A DNA stretch of 64,000 nucleotides from NCBI RefSeq assembly GCF_024763615.1, contig NC_077222.1:47306001-47370000 (forward strand). The letters run 5' to 3'. This DNA comes from Phlebotomus papatasi. Taxonomy: Eukaryota; Arthropoda; Insecta; Diptera; Psychodidae. Below the pieces are notes generated by a model. The model saw only the letters and a list, made by a program, of their open reading frames with translations. It searched no databases and was not told the DNA's origin. This document shows, in pieces, positions 1 through 13,642 of this stretch (positions are counted from its first letter, which is position 1; each line of letters begins with the position of its first letter). A program made the translations under genes and the position numbers.

Positions 1-676
1 TCCCTTCATAAACACAAAAAATGCAGTCCGGTCAAGACATTTTTGGTTTTCAAAATATTCGAGATCGATTAATCGACAATCGATTTTTCGATTAATAGGA
101 TCTCTGATTAAATCGGATGAAATTAGGGTGTCATAAGGGTTGTAGTACTCCACGAGGGCTTTCCAAAACGCTAAAATTTTTCAAATTCCGATAATTAGAA
201 GCGGAGATATGACAATTTGAAAATTGAATTTTTGACCCATCCTAGCTCATGTCAGAGGGGTCGGGACACCTTAGGTTTGGTATCGATCGAAAGCTCTTAG
301 GCCCATCTATAACATACTAGAATTTGATATCGATCGATGCCATAGAGGCTGAGTTATTGAGAAAACAAAATTTTAGGGTAATCCAAAATGGCGGACGGAA
401 GGGGGGTGGGGGTAGGGGATGGATCTGTCATCATCAACTACTAGTCACTCATCGATATTTAACTTTTGTCGAAAACCGCTTGTCGATATGTCTTTCCGTT
501 CTCTCTCTAGAAGCGTTTGTACTCCGGACGGGTTGTCCACGAAAACCGAATTTTAGCACATATGATATTCGTGATCTGTGAGTGCCAAAACGTGTAAATC
601 CAAAATTTAGGCTCGATCTGACGAGGTCGGATATCACTTGTGACCACAAAAGCTGAGATTGTAAAGAATCTCAGCT
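1..676 (-). repeat. dispersed repeat A, copy 1 (cut by window edge)
   Basis: The reverse complement of this stretch matches 5295-5900 and 21700-22260 over several hundred bases, including the segment around ATGGCATCGATCGA and the purine-rich tract near 400. Its right end is the small inverted repeat AGCTGAGATT/AATCTCAGCT. No coding potential is seen. Confidence 0.85.
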
Positions 677-3600
677 AAAAGTCACTAGTAATAAGTTCCA
701 GTTGAAATAATTAATATATAAAGAAAACTATAATTTTGTGTTTGAGCTGTTTGAGGTTTTCTATCTCAATTTGTCCAAATCTTCAAAACGATATTAAAAT
801 CCTCAAGATATTAATGCAATATATTCTACTATTACTCCCTCTTTGTATAGAGAAAAAGCAGTGTTACGGAAGTATATACGCTTAGGAAGCGGATACTCAT
901 ATAGTGAAATGACTATCGTCAATATACCTTTCCACTTCCCCCAAAAGCAATATTAATTTGAATATTTGTTTCATTAATTGATTATGATTATGGTATCTTA
1001 TGTCATTGATTTTGTTCCGACAAGTCATTCTCTTAATTGTTTGTGCTCTTTATTCACCCCAGTGTAAAAAACTCCCTTTTTACTCAAGTCCTAAAGTGGA
1101 GAAGAACGAAAAGAAAATAATTAGGCATAATGTTTCTAATTGGTTTACCACTTGTCTTATCTCAAATGTTTATAATATTGCTCTTCAAGATGCAGATGAT
1201 TTTTCAAGTTCGGTGAATGTAAGTTGTTAAACACTCTTTTTTTCTTTTAACATACCAGTGCAATGGCCATAGAGACAAAATTTATTTTCAGTAACTGCCC
1301 TATTTAAGATAGGAGTGATAAAACCCATTAGACATCCGAAAGAAATCCTTTAAACTCAGGGCGGTTTGTTTTCCCACTCTCAAGGATTCTTGTTTCAGAA
1401 TATGAAAAAAAAGACTTTCTTAATCAATCATCCTACAATTCGTGTCATAAAAAATATATCGTGCATTAGTGGATGCTAAGCGACAACCAACCACGAGTTG
1501 AAATTGTAATTTTAGAAAGGGGGAGTCAACGGCAACCAAGGGATGAACTATAGGATAGAAGGAAATGCAAGGTGGTGGAGTAAACTACTATACTTTGAGT
1601 TGTTTTTTTTCATACCTTAATTACATTAGTGACACTTCAAACGGGATTATTAATTATTTCTTTGTCTTTATAATGAGGAGCAGTTTGTCATCGTAATATT
1701 GCGTCTGGCGACGTATTTTTTATGCTTTGCTATATTTTTTCGCATTGTTACTATATATACATAAATGTCTAGCAAAATTACAACATAATATGATTAATTC
1801 ACAGGCACTGAGTTCATATCACAACTAATCATATTAATGCATTAATTGTAGTGTAATTAATCTACATTATTATACACGCAACTATACAATTTTTTTATAA
1901 ACATGTTTTTTTAGGCTAAAGGTACAATTTTAGTGAAGAAAGGAAATTTCTTTAGGAAATCTCTCACAAATGAGACGATACAGCATAAGAGCATATTTAT
2001 TAATGTGCAATTTTCTACAAACTAATGAAAAGTTGTAAACTATAATTAAATTAGCATCAATTTTTTCTTCAAGGTACATCACATATACATACATAATATG
2101 TGCGATTATATGTATTAATTAGGATTTTATTATAATGTACTTGAGTAACTTGAGTGTTACATATGGGGTGAAGAGAAAATAAAACTCGTGCTTCCTCACC
2201 ATTAATTTCGCATGACTACCAACAGTAATCGCAAGTTTGCAGTAGTTCTTTTATTGCTATTATTTATATTATGCGACACATATTACATGTCTTGTTACAA
2301 TAATTATTAACACTAACTAGGCTGGCTCTCGCGAGCGAAATCAAATTAAAAATAATATCCGACCTTATCGCCAGACATAAAAAAAATTAAAAGGCACAAA
2401 CTACGAATTTATTTTTAAAATGCCTAGCTTCGTTACAATACCTGCAATTTAGTAAAAGAAATTATGATCTTCAACGACTAGTAAATAATTATAGTTATTA
2501 AACGCTATTTCCAATAAGTATTAGTACCTCTTGCTTATTCTTTATGCATGAAGGTAGATTTTAAACCATTCTTGTATATTTAATTTATTTGTTTATTGAT
2601 TTTAAACTATAATTTGAGAAAAAAAACTTAAGTTTTAGTATATTGCAACGTAATGTAATTGTTATCAGGTATTTACGAAGTCCATTAGGTTTCAATATAA
2701 GCAACTTGCGTGTATTTAATAAGGCTAAGCTGTATAAGGGTTAAAGTATGGTTTCACATGCTAAATAATTCTCTGGTCTAGTGTTGTGATAGTAAACCTT
2801 ATAAGATCGAGCATTTTGCAAATTTTATTCAAATATTGCTAACATAAACAACCACAGGTTTTACTGAGATAAAAATTAAATGTTTTTGAGAAGGTTTGGA
2901 AGGAAAAAAGTATTGCGTGAAGGTGATGGGTGTGAAACTTTTAAATATTTATTCCCCCTAAAAAAAGTCCTATTCGCGGGTCGTCGACGACTGAACCGTA
3001 AAATTATATTTACCACAAAAATGTACAGCCCATCATCGATACAGAATTCATCAGTCCACTTTAAAAAAAAGCCATAAGAGTTCAAACCACATTAGGGATA
3101 TTACTTTGTATTACATATAGCGATGATTCTTATAAGGGAATTATATATATGTGCAGAACTTTATACAATTGGCAACTGACTCTCCCCAACGAATACGGAG
3201 GACTTATCAATGAATACATGTTATTAAAGAAAGCGAAGAAATGCCTTCACCCAGTAACAAAACATCATTGCCACAATGATGATATGAATTGTAGAATGAA
3301 CCCCCCAATCAAAACATTTTTATTATTGTCATTAATACAACATAAACACACAGTCAAATATTATTTTAAGCCATTATATCGCCTCTTATATGATATCCGA
3401 AAAGTAACTATACAAATGAAAATTTTTCTTTTCTTTGTATCACGACGGCAAACACAATTAGAGAGGGAAGGTAGACTAACCCCCTAATTTATAAATTCAC
3501 ATTTTATTTGTTTGCCGCATTAGGGCTCTTTATTTCACAAATATATTTTTGTAGAAGTGGAAAAAAATCCGAATTGTTCCATTTGTGCAGACCGCAAAGG

Positions 3601-5294
3601 AGCACATATTGAGACGGCTTTTGTGTGAGCGAGTTGGTCAGACTCGAAATATCCATTGATATTCTCGAGGTGTGAATTAATAGTTGGGTTTATACTCACA
3701 AGAACTTCCCACTTCATCTATTTCCGCCGCTTGAAATCTGATAGGAAAATCATTTATATCAGACAAATAAGATTCATTTCGCCTTTGCTCGATGTGCGCA
3801 CTCTCTCTTCCTCGAATGCTATTAACGAATATATTGAAATCAAATTTTAGATATTATACACGCGCATTGTTGTTTATGTTGCCTTCATGCAAAATAAGAC
3901 ATATATGAGTATAAAATTGGTTGAGCGTTTCAGTTACATATGCGAATTGATGCCTTTCTTAAAATATAATTGATCTATTGTTGAATTTCAATGATTTGAT
4001 ATTATAAGAAGTCGGTTCATCGTGTAATGAGACCTGTTATTATTTTGAAGAATATTACCATTTCTCATCATGGATATGAGCAATGATAGATATCCTATTG
4101 TTAGGGGCCGTTCGTTTCTTAAATACACTAAATATGAGCTCTTTCTAATCAGGATGAAACGAACCGCAATATTTAAATGAGAACACAATTTTCTTTCCCC
4201 CACCAGATTTATCAATTACAAATATACTGTTTATACACACCGAAAGAATTTTAGTAAGTAGTTAATAGTCTTTTCATAGAGTTATTATCAACGAAAATAA
4301 AATAAACAAAATTGAATTTTTTGACATATTATCCAAATTGTGTCGATACGTATCAGTTTATTTTTTGGATAGATATGTTTTATTTAGAGGTTCCCTATAT
4401 GAACATTTCATTTTCATACCTAAGTGGATCCTGAGCAGAATTAGCTTATGGTAAAACTGGACATTGGAAGTTTGCCTTAAGAATAAAAATTGAGCAAATT
4501 CCTATTTATTTTTTATATAAATATATCATGTCATTTCCTCTAATTCAAACATTTTTTCACAAATTATGTACAAAGAAAAATTTCATTTTTAGGACAACTC
4601 TGCCCTGGTTTTATTTATCCTTTAAATCGTTTCTAATAACCGCTTTTCAATACCAAAGGGTGGGTAGGTTAACAAGGATAATCAGATTATAAAAGGCTCT
4701 AGAGATCTTTTTTCTTCACCAATTTGCTCAAATAAGCGTTATTGGATAATTTTTGGAATCCCTAACAAGTCCGAAATCACTGTGACTATAATTTTCAAAT
4801 AGGTTTCAAATAGGAGAGACCTTGGTACAATTAGACAGTAGATGTTTCTAGTTTCCCTTAAAATACATTGAGCAAAGTATTATTTAGTTTATTATCCATT
4901 CCTATAATATATTTGTAAGACTGATTTTTTCATCCTACAATTTAGAAGTATTTTTATAAAATTGTAATTTTTATGCTACAGATTTTGGACCAGTACTTGA
5001 ACATGTTAGTTGTTAGTCTAGATATTATAGTTTTACCTAGTTTTTGGTCTAATAAAGTTAATAAAGAGTAATTTTTCACATGAATAAAATTATCTACTTT
5101 TTTTTTTTAAATATAAAATGACAAACATTGAAACAGCCGCATTGGGGTAGACATAGTCAGTCGCCGTGGCAGGCTAAAACTACCTATCGATATTCCTAAT
5201 ATTGCCATTTGGATGTGCGATTTGTGAAATAGATTTTTTTTTAGGATGTTTACATGAATTTTGACTCAATTACAAAAATTGTATAAAAAAGTCG
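677..5294. other. AT-rich gene-free stretch
   Basis: No homology, splice-consistent exon or RNA gene is recognised. Short open frames (for example 3149-3487) have no family signature. A weak fragment of the large degenerate repeat B lies near 4630-4760. Confidence 0.6.
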
Positions 5295-5900
5295 GCTAGA
5301 GCTTCTAGCTGAGATTCTTTACAATCTCAGCTTTTGTGGTCACAGGTGAAATCCGACCTCGTCAGATCGGGCCCAAATTTTGGTTTTACACGTCTTGACA
5401 CTCACAGATATCATATCTACTAAAAATCCCGCCCGTCCCGTCCGGAGTACAAATGATTCTGGACAGAGAACGGAAACAGATATCGACAAGCGATTTTCGG
5501 CAAACATTAAATCTCGATAAGTAGCTAGAAGTTGATGATGTCAGATTCGCCCCCTCCCCACCACCCCTCTCTAACCATTTTGGAATACCCCTAAATTTTG
5601 TTTTCTCAATAACACAGCGTCTATGGCATCGATCAAGCTTAAATTTTAGTATGTTATAGCTGATCCTAAAAGCTTTCGATTAAAAAAAATTTAAGCCACC
5701 ACAAATCCCCTTGCCTCAGCTAAAAGGGGTAAAAAATTGAATATTCAAATGGCTAGATTACCGGTTCTAATTATCAGAATTCGAAAAATTTTAATGTTTT
5801 GGAAAGCTGTCATGGTGTACTATAACTCAATCGAATTCAACCAAATTGAACTGTATACTTCCTGAGCTATTTTGGACCATGTTTGTGTGATTTGTGAAGA
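5295..5900 (+). repeat. dispersed repeat A, copy 2
   Basis: It begins AGCTGAGATTCTTTACAATC and parallels copy 1 in inverse orientation. With copy 1 it forms an inverted pair about 4.6 kb apart. It drifts out of alignment after about 5900. Confidence 0.85.
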
Positions 5901-8707
5901 TCACACTATTCAGAGAAAAAAAGTGCAGAATGCACAAATCTGTATACACGATATGATTCTTCCCATGAATTGTATCGTTGAAGAACTCTATTAGTGCAGA
6001 TTAATAATTCGAAACTTTTGGGGCATATTATCTAAGTGTAAGCATTCTGAAAGGGTGATATGCTATGCAACCCTCATTAATTACACTAAAAAATCACACT
6101 TTTTCACAGATATCGCGCAATTTTTGAATGATCACAATTTTGAATGATGCCTTGTGACCTCTACACACTAGAGAATTTATGTCCATATTTCATAAATTTT
6201 CTTATACAATCGTAAGCAATTCGTTTCAATATGGATATAAATTTCACTAGTGTATTTCGAAATTTAGAAATTCTTTCCCAAAAATTCTTAATGAAAATGA
6301 AAAATATATTTTTCTTTAATGAATCTAACAATTTTTTTTAGAATAAAAGGCTTTATAAAAAATACTAAATATTCAATGAGCGATAACTAATTTCAGAACC
6401 CATAAGATTCATGATTGTTATAAAGTAACATGTGATGAGATAACTGTTAAGCTTTTTAATGCTATAATTTTGAAATATACTAAATTAAAAAGCAAATATA
6501 CCAATTTGTAAAGCCTGACCTTTAATACAATTTATTTTAAGATAGCAAATTTAATTTTTTTGCGTTTTTGTTTCATTTTCTTAAAATTATTTTTTGTTGT
6601 TAAATTTGTAACTTTGTAGACACGCGTGGTTCTTTTTAACTCCTCAGAACGTGCGGTAGTGCTTTTTATTCAATAGAGGTAATTGTGAACTATAATAAAG
6701 ATTTGGCACACGTTTGGTGAAAATTATTATAGTGATGAAGAAAATTGCATTATGTATTGTCACACGATGCGGTTTCTATTGATTCTAACTAAATGAACAA
6801 CTGGTTATACGTATAATTTTATGAAGAATAGATATTTCCCCACAATGAAGGACATTTAATTATATAAATTTTAAAACTATTGAATGGGACACGGGACACG
6901 TGGGGAAGAAGAATTAGATCGTGTGGCTTTTTCCTAGAGCAAGCACCATGATCGAGATCATTTTTGCTGCACCATCGTTCTTAAACAAGTGTTTTTGTCC
7001 ACAAAATGTGGTTCTCAGAGGCGTGACAAAAAGGTACTAATTTTACTTTTTCTCCTCCTTCATCTCACCAACCTTCTGGATTTTTTCCTTAAGGATGAAT
7101 TGGAGAAAAAAGTTGTACATTTGTACCTGGTGTCTTTACAACTTCATCAACTTGTGTGTGAATTTAGTCTCCAACTGTTAGGAATTAATTGGACCACACA
7201 GCTAACTTGAGATGAACGAAGAAGGGAAGAAGAACTTGCGACTACCATGCAAGTGGCAGTAGAAGGGACGCGAAACCAATTTTGGAAACACATTTGTGCT
7301 GCAGGATTAATTGAGAACCGACTGAGTATCCAGATGTATGTTCCAACTTTTATTCACGGGTTTATGAAAATGCACCATTCCATAGGACGCATGAAAATTC
7401 TTAAGATGAATTATGATAATAAATATGGGCATTTTTCGGGGACCACATTTTATATACTTTGTCGTCAAATCAATTATAATGATATATTTAGCCGTTTTGT
7501 GCACACATCATGACAGATTGAGAGAGACAGCATTTTGAAAGAATCAACAGAATGGTTTAATATAGTGTGGTAACTCAAGCCTAAAATCAACGCACCGACA
7601 TTTTCAACGCATTTTCTCCTCGCTCGTTCATTGGCTCCATGCAATTGGTTTTTCATTCTCTACAATGAAAGATTGACAATAAAAGAATAATTTTTTTATT
7701 AACACAAAGATTGCTTAATTGGAGGTAGTGGTTTTATGTGAATAAAGCGTCATCTGGCTTGACATCTGTATTTTTATGTTTTGACGTGAAGATGAGGCAA
7801 AAAGGTGATCTTCATGAATCCTCTCATATATGTTTCTTCTAACTCCGAAAAAAAGAAGCCCAAAAGATTTTACATCGAAGTTTGTGGCTGCATTTGAGTA
7901 AGATGAAAGGAGATAAAACGTCAACGATACAATAAGTCAAGATCCTTTTGTATGCATTTCAATGGGAGAGGATTTGTACATATGTATATATTGTTCATTT
8001 AGAATGACGACATAATGGGACATAATGAGACCACTAACTTTTGTAGAAATTGAATTCTACTGAAAGCAAAGTGAGAAAATTATATCCAAATGAAAGAGCA
8101 ACTAAAGCGGGAAATAGTCTTTCTCTTTGGAGGTCCAAAAAATTGCTCTAAATTCCGAACAAAACCACAAACTCCGTGACATAATCAAAATAACGCTGAT
8201 GCCATCATTCGTCAAGTTTTTTTTTCTGTACTTTAACATCCCCTTAAAAAATACTGGTTCACTGTTAAACCAATGAATATAGCTCTTACTTAGACCATGA
8301 TATCTTATATACACTATATACAGTATAATTTGAGTTATTCTCAAACAAGTACTCTCAAGAGAGATATTTGGGTTATTGTCGCATTTATTATGCCGACCAT
8401 CATAAGTTTTTTTTTACAGTTGTCATGTGTGTATAATAAATGGGGCTTCTTTGAGGGGCGAGACCAATACTGGTATATAAAACGATGACTATAGAATACA
8501 AGACAATACAACAAACTGTCTTCTAACTTTAAACTTCAAAAAGATAAACACAAAAGCTTTCCTTTATCAATAATATAAATATTTGTGCAAATCAGATTAG
8601 AAATAGTCATGATATCGCGAAAAAGTGAATACGACTTTCAGTTGGTAGTAATTACGTTTCCAATGATTCAAATACGTTCTGTTGAATTTTCTAAATTTTG
8701 GCGTCTT
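5901..8707. other. gene-free stretch
   Basis: Apart from the short MITE at 6158 nothing is recognised. A slightly less AT-rich segment at 6890-7330 has short open frames but no family resemblance and no ladybird N-terminal motif. Confidence 0.55.
6158..6254. repeat. short MITE, CTACACACTAG family
   Basis: Imperfect terminal inverted repeats of about 30 bp (CTACACACTAGAGAATTTAT and the complement near AAATTTCACTAGTGTA) enclose about 40 bp. Related copies lie at 29646-29761 and 30047-30180. Confidence 0.65.
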
Positions 8708-8757
8708 GAAATGGTCATGACCATTTCCCAACTGTAGTGTCTGCAGACACTACAGTT
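8708..8757. repeat. two adjacent perfect palindromes
   Basis: GAAATGGTCATGACCATTTC (8708-8727) is a perfect 20-bp palindrome. After CC, a perfect 28-bp palindrome centred on CTGCAG runs 8730-8757 (arms AACTGTAGTGTCTG). The first contains TGGTCATGACCA, an inverted nuclear-receptor half-site without spacer. Confidence 0.9.
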
Positions 8758-8839
8758 TAATGGCATTATGTCGTATGAATGATATATTTGCATATAGCAT
8801 TTAATTTAAAAGAGGTGAGATTATAAAGAATCTTACCTA

Positions 8840-9165
8840 ATTTGGGTACCGGTCAAAATCCCGAAAGTCAAAATCAAGAAAAGTCGAAATCCCGAAAGCC
8901 AAAATTTCGAAAGATAAAATCCCTAATGGACCAGAATCCCGAAAGCCAAAATCTCTAATTCTTAAAAGTGTCATAAACTACTCCCACGATTGCACTCGCG
9001 CTTGCTGGAGGCAAAGGAAAATTTTCTGTGTCTTGGGAAATTATTCCACACATTATCTTCCATTAATTTCATCCCTATTTTGAACATTCGTGATTTTGGC
9101 ATTCACGATATTGGCTTTCGGAATTTTGGCCGTCTCCGCCTGAAAAGTTACTTCCGCATTATATA
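8840..9165. mobile_element. MITE with CCCGAAAGCCAAAAT subrepeats, copy 1
   Basis: The left end carries several copies of a unit near TCAAAATCCCGAAAGC; the right end carries the inverse unit (GGCTTTCGGAATTTTGGC). The middle matches 53510-53770, including GCTTGCTGGAGGCAAAGG. There is no coding capacity. Confidence 0.8.
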
Positions 9166-10439
9166 CTATTTACTTGTTCACAACCGATTTGAACTTTGAA
9201 TAGTATATCACTCAAAAGATTTCCCCAAAAATAGGTGAGGAATAATAAAATAGATTTTCGGATAAAAATGTCTTATCAGTTCATTACCGGTTAAAGATCT
9301 AGTTCAGTCTTTCCAAAAATTCCAAGACTGAGAATGAAACCAAACATAAGGCCTTTAAGTTGAGACGTTCAGAGCAAAAGTTGACAGTTTTTTATAGGTA
9401 AATGCATACAATGCGCTCCTGGGCGGTTTACAAACGGATTTAGCAGATCCCTCCGATAATATCAATTCATCCTAATACGACTAATTTTAAATCCCTATTC
9501 GTTTTACCTCTAGAACAGATGACATACAATCAGACAGACGTACAAATAATGTCAAAAACGCTAAACTTTAGATTTACAAAATTCTCTCAAAATATGATCA
9601 CTGTGGGTCAGCTTAAGTTTATTTCTTAGGCCTTAACTCAAAATTGATGGATTATATAATTCTGTTTTGTCTGTGGAATCCGGGTAGTAAAAAACTATAT
9701 TAGAAGGATTGGGGGCGTAAAACAAACTTTTTCATTAATGATACAAAGCTTGACTTATTTAAGGTCATCCAAAAACACCACGTCGTTATCTGTAATTGTT
9801 TGGTATATAGCTCTAATAAAGTCGGACTAATGCCCTCTACAAACTAGAGTGTTTTATGTCTTATTTAATTCTATTAAGTTCTATAGTTTAATGTCTATTT
9901 TAATTGCTTTTAAAGATGTAAATCAAGGAATAATAAAAATTTATTTTTGGTGATCATGTTTAATTCTTTAACAATTTTTTGTAAAACTTTATAAAATTTT
10001 GAACCAAAGTAAAATGGAAATTCAATCAAAAATTCAATTCAATTCAAAACCGCAAAATCGCCAAAAAGTATGAGTTGGCCCCTTGTAATTCCCAAGGAGC
10101 GATATATATATTATTACCCTCTCTGTGTAGTTCAAGCATTCAGCGAATTTAATCGTGTCTAAAACTGTAGATATCATTGCTCAAAGTCACATTTAACTTG
10201 ATGACATGCTAAGCTCAACTCAGCTACAATACAAATTTTTTTCTTCCTTGACGGTCTCACTTCTTTTCCACCAATCCCTCACCCTATGCTAATACTCATA
10301 AAGGCAATTTAGTAGAATTGAAGTGATAAAACCATGTCGTATTTGTCAATGCAAGAACCATTTTCATTATTAATCCCTAATGAAATAATATCTCTTGTGG
10401 GGAATATAACAGCAGTGGGAATGATGAAATAGTGTGCGA
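9166..10439. other. gene-free stretch
   Basis: AT-rich sequence with no supported gene or repeat. CCCTCTACAAACTAGAGTG near 9832 recalls the ends of the CTACACACTAG MITEs. Confidence 0.55.
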
Positions 10440-11110
10440 TCGTCCAACCCCGAAATACCTCACGTGCTTGTTTCTTTTGGTATTCGAATGCCCTAGAAAT
10501 GGCGGTCAAGCGCATTTGTCACCATTTCTACCATTGTCTACTGACGACACAACTCCGATTCGTCTCCATGGGAATGGCTAAGTACCCAGATGACCCCACA
10601 CGATCGCGTATCAGTGCGATCGTGTGGTTGTGAGTTTGCCCACAGTGCAGCAAAAGTATTTTCAATAGCACCTTCTTCGTGCTTTCTTTGAGCATCAACT
10701 TCTTCGCTCTCAGTAGCCGAACGAGAGCGCCATCTCGCGAGAGGCGTGGCCTCTAGTGCTGCGATCAAAGAAATCCGCCGGCCGGCGGTCTGTTTGATCT
10801 CCTCATCGCGCGATCGAATTTTTGTACAACGTCACGTTGAAGGTATATATTTGAATGAATGGAGAAATATATATATGCACATGCCGAAGAAGGGTTAATA
10901 CTAAACGGATACACTCTCATTTGCCGTCAGGTCGTGGCTCATGTCGAAATTGATTTTGGACGATTAATTAATTGATTCCACCGGCCGTCAGGGGTTTCGA
11001 AGAGAGTTGTGGCTATTAATGGATTCCGCGCGGCGCAATTGAAACGGTCATTATGAACAATGATAATGAACGAATTACACCCAATAATCATATGCGAAGT
11101 CGATGATTCT
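10440..11110. promoter_or_regulatory. GC-rich non-coding block upstream of ladybird exons
   Basis: This block is far less AT-rich than its flanks and contains several dyads: a 12-bp inverted repeat CCACACGATCGC with an 8-bp spacer (10596-10627), CCGCCGGCCGGCGG (10775-10788) flanked by GATCAAA and TTTGATC, and ATCGCGCGAT (10805-10814). Homeodomain-type ATTAATTAATTGATT follows near 10962. No reading frame in it resembles a ladybird exon or any family I know. It could be a promoter, an enhancer or an insulator. Confidence 0.4.
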
Positions 11111-11984
11111 TGATTTGGTGCAATTAGTTGATTTGTATGCGATATAAATCGAGATAGAATTTAACCTTTATTGCAATTCCGCATTGAAGTCTTACGCACA
11201 TTGCCACTCAAAAGGTAGTCAAGAAATTAGGACAATTATAGGTAATAAAACTTCCCTCTCTATAACATCTATCAGAATATAATACTTCCAATTAGCTAAA
11301 AATACAGTACAAAAAATACACTATCTGCTCATAGAGATGCTGAGTGAAAAAAGTGTATAAAAACGAAAATTCACAAACCGCAAAAACTAATTTGACTTGT
11401 TAACTTGATTCCTATAGCGATCTTCCAACTTATATTCACATTCAGAGCTGAATTTTGTGTTTTATCCATAAAAAAAAGAAACTCCCATTCACATCTGTTT
11501 ATAGAAAAATCAGTTAAACTCCTAACAGTGTCTGATGAAGACTGGTAAATAAAAAAAAGCCTAATGATCAGTAATTCCGATGACATGTGTAACCTAAATG
11601 ATCGTCTCGCCAACCATTATAATTTGTTTAAATACTCATATAGTGAGACTTACACCGGATATAAACCACACATCGTGCACGAATTACCTTAAATTTAATC
11701 CTTTCCACCTTCATATGAATTAAAATTAATTTAGCAAAACATGAGTAAGACATAGGAAATTTCCTGATAGACACATTATACTTTTCAATATTTTGTAAAT
11801 TAATTTTCGTATTCGTAAATAAAAAAAAAATAGAAATAGAAAATAGAATCTCATTCCTATAAATTCAAACATCCCGCCGCAACATTTTATTCACTTTGTT
11901 GTTCACTTTTTACTGCTGCAACTCCACAGATAGAGCAATATATACATATAATTCCTTGATTTTTATTTATATGGATATTTCGAC

Positions 11985-12670
11985 TCATTACCCCTAAAGG
12001 GGTCGTATTTTGGCAGAATTTTGGAAATCTCAAGTTTTGAGTTTTTTGACGTCACGCTTTTTGTTCCTCCGTCCGTATGTCCATCTGTTCGTCTAACTTT
12101 CGCCAACTCTAGAGGCCAAACGGTAAGAGATAGCGACTTGGGATGTTCGGGAGATACGTACATAAGTCGACACTGGGACGATTAACGTCCTTCATTTTCT
12201 CCCACCCCGCTCCTTACTATCCAAAATCATGTTTTCTGGGGATTGCTCGAGAACGCGTTGTGAGATTTTTTTCCATTTTGGGATATGTTTTAGGGATTAC
12301 CCACTCAAGCGGACATTTCGTCCTTATACGAAAATGCAGTTGAATCCTTCCTAATAACGGTTTTTCAAGGTCAAAAGTTGAAAAGGATATAGTGAGTGCA
12401 TTTATCAACCGAATGGGGTTATATTTGGCCACTTTGGAAAGGTTTTGAGATTCCTTAAAAAATCGGAATCGTCTCTAATCGGTTCTGAACCGGTAATAAA
12501 CCGATTCATTATCGCTAAGTCATTTGCATCATGTTAGGCGATCTATTGAGTAGTTTATGAATCGGTTTAAATCGGTAAGCAATGGTGTTGCGAACTTTTG
12601 AGGCATAGCATCTAAGTCATGAGTTCGAGCATTTCGCAAAGCTGGAGATGCTTTGTCACCCCTTGAAAAA
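11985..12670 (+). repeat. degenerate dispersed repeat B
   Basis: It is similar in order and phrases to 57730-58110 (same strand) and 61560-61890 (opposite strand): TCCGTCCGTATGTCC, AGAGATAGCGACTTGGGA, AACGGTTTTTCAAGGTCAAA. The tail at 12600-12660 has GAGTTCGAGC, like a Pol III B box. No open frame survives. Confidence 0.7.
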
Positions 12671-13642
12671 AGAAATTAAAATCAAACAAACATTATTAAC
12701 AATTCATTAAAAACTTTTTTTATTATTGGAAAAAAGTTGCGTTGGGAAATATTACCCGTAAAGTCATCTTGGCAATTAAACCATTTAATTAATCCATTCT
12801 CTACCTACACTATAAACTTAGCCTTCAAAATTTGTAGTTTTTGTATAGCAATTTTTAGGAGATTGAGAATATCTCTTTTTTCCATATTGAAAAATTTATT
12901 GCCGTAATATATGATGGTTTTATTATGGGGGGCTAAAGAGGAGGAGAACAATAATCGAAACTGGCGGTAGCGTTTTCGATGAATTAATTGTATGTAAATA
13001 TGTATGATGGTTGTCCGGCTGCTAAAGTGTTCAATTTATGATGACAAGATATAGAAATGTATATGATGCTGAGAATCTCATTTGTGTTATATTTGAAAAT
13101 ATTAATTAAAGTTCCAACAACAAAAACGAACAGACACTATTATTTTATTCATTTTTCGAATTTATTGAGCCTTTTTGTCGGAACGAGTCTTCATTATAGT
13201 AAATCTCTGTTCGGTTAGATGATAATGGTGAATGGATGAGAACTATATAATTAGTAATCTGAACGGTGTTAAATCTCAATTTGTCTTTCGATTACATATA
13301 TTTCAATCTATGAGTAATATTTTGGAATTTACGTGTTTTTATTTGTGTTTCTTTTCTGACTAAACACTCCTCCATTTGATCAAGCAACGATCACTATATG
13401 CCTTGAGGAGGACAGCTGAAGTAGCCAAACATAAATATGAGAATACTATTTTCTGAATTTAATCGCCCCTTTATTTTCACATGAAAGATCACATCAGACT
13501 CATAAAGAGTGCGACCCTGTTGTCTTATTTACTAATCTTCAGCACCATAATAACATCAATCCATTATTTCGGAAGCCAAAGATAATTTCTCACCTCTTTT
13601 ATAGTCGAAAATAAAAATGTGAACACTTTATCTTTTTTGTAG
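12671..13642. other. sequence upstream of the ladybird homeobox exon
   Basis: Presumed ladybird intron. It ends in a pyrimidine-rich tract TCTTTTTTGTAG at the acceptor. No upstream coding exon is recognised in it. Confidence 0.6.

Noticed and set aside
3149..3487. 112-codon plus-strand frame
   Set aside because: No family resemblance; composition is that of random AT-rich DNA.
10538..10768. 76-codon minus-strand frame in the GC-rich block
   Set aside because: Composition is gene-like but no homology is recognised and no splice partner fits; a non-coding regulatory block is simpler.
12600..12660. tRNA gene suggested by GAGTTCGAGC
   Set aside because: No A box at proper spacing and no stem; it belongs to the tail of dispersed repeat B.
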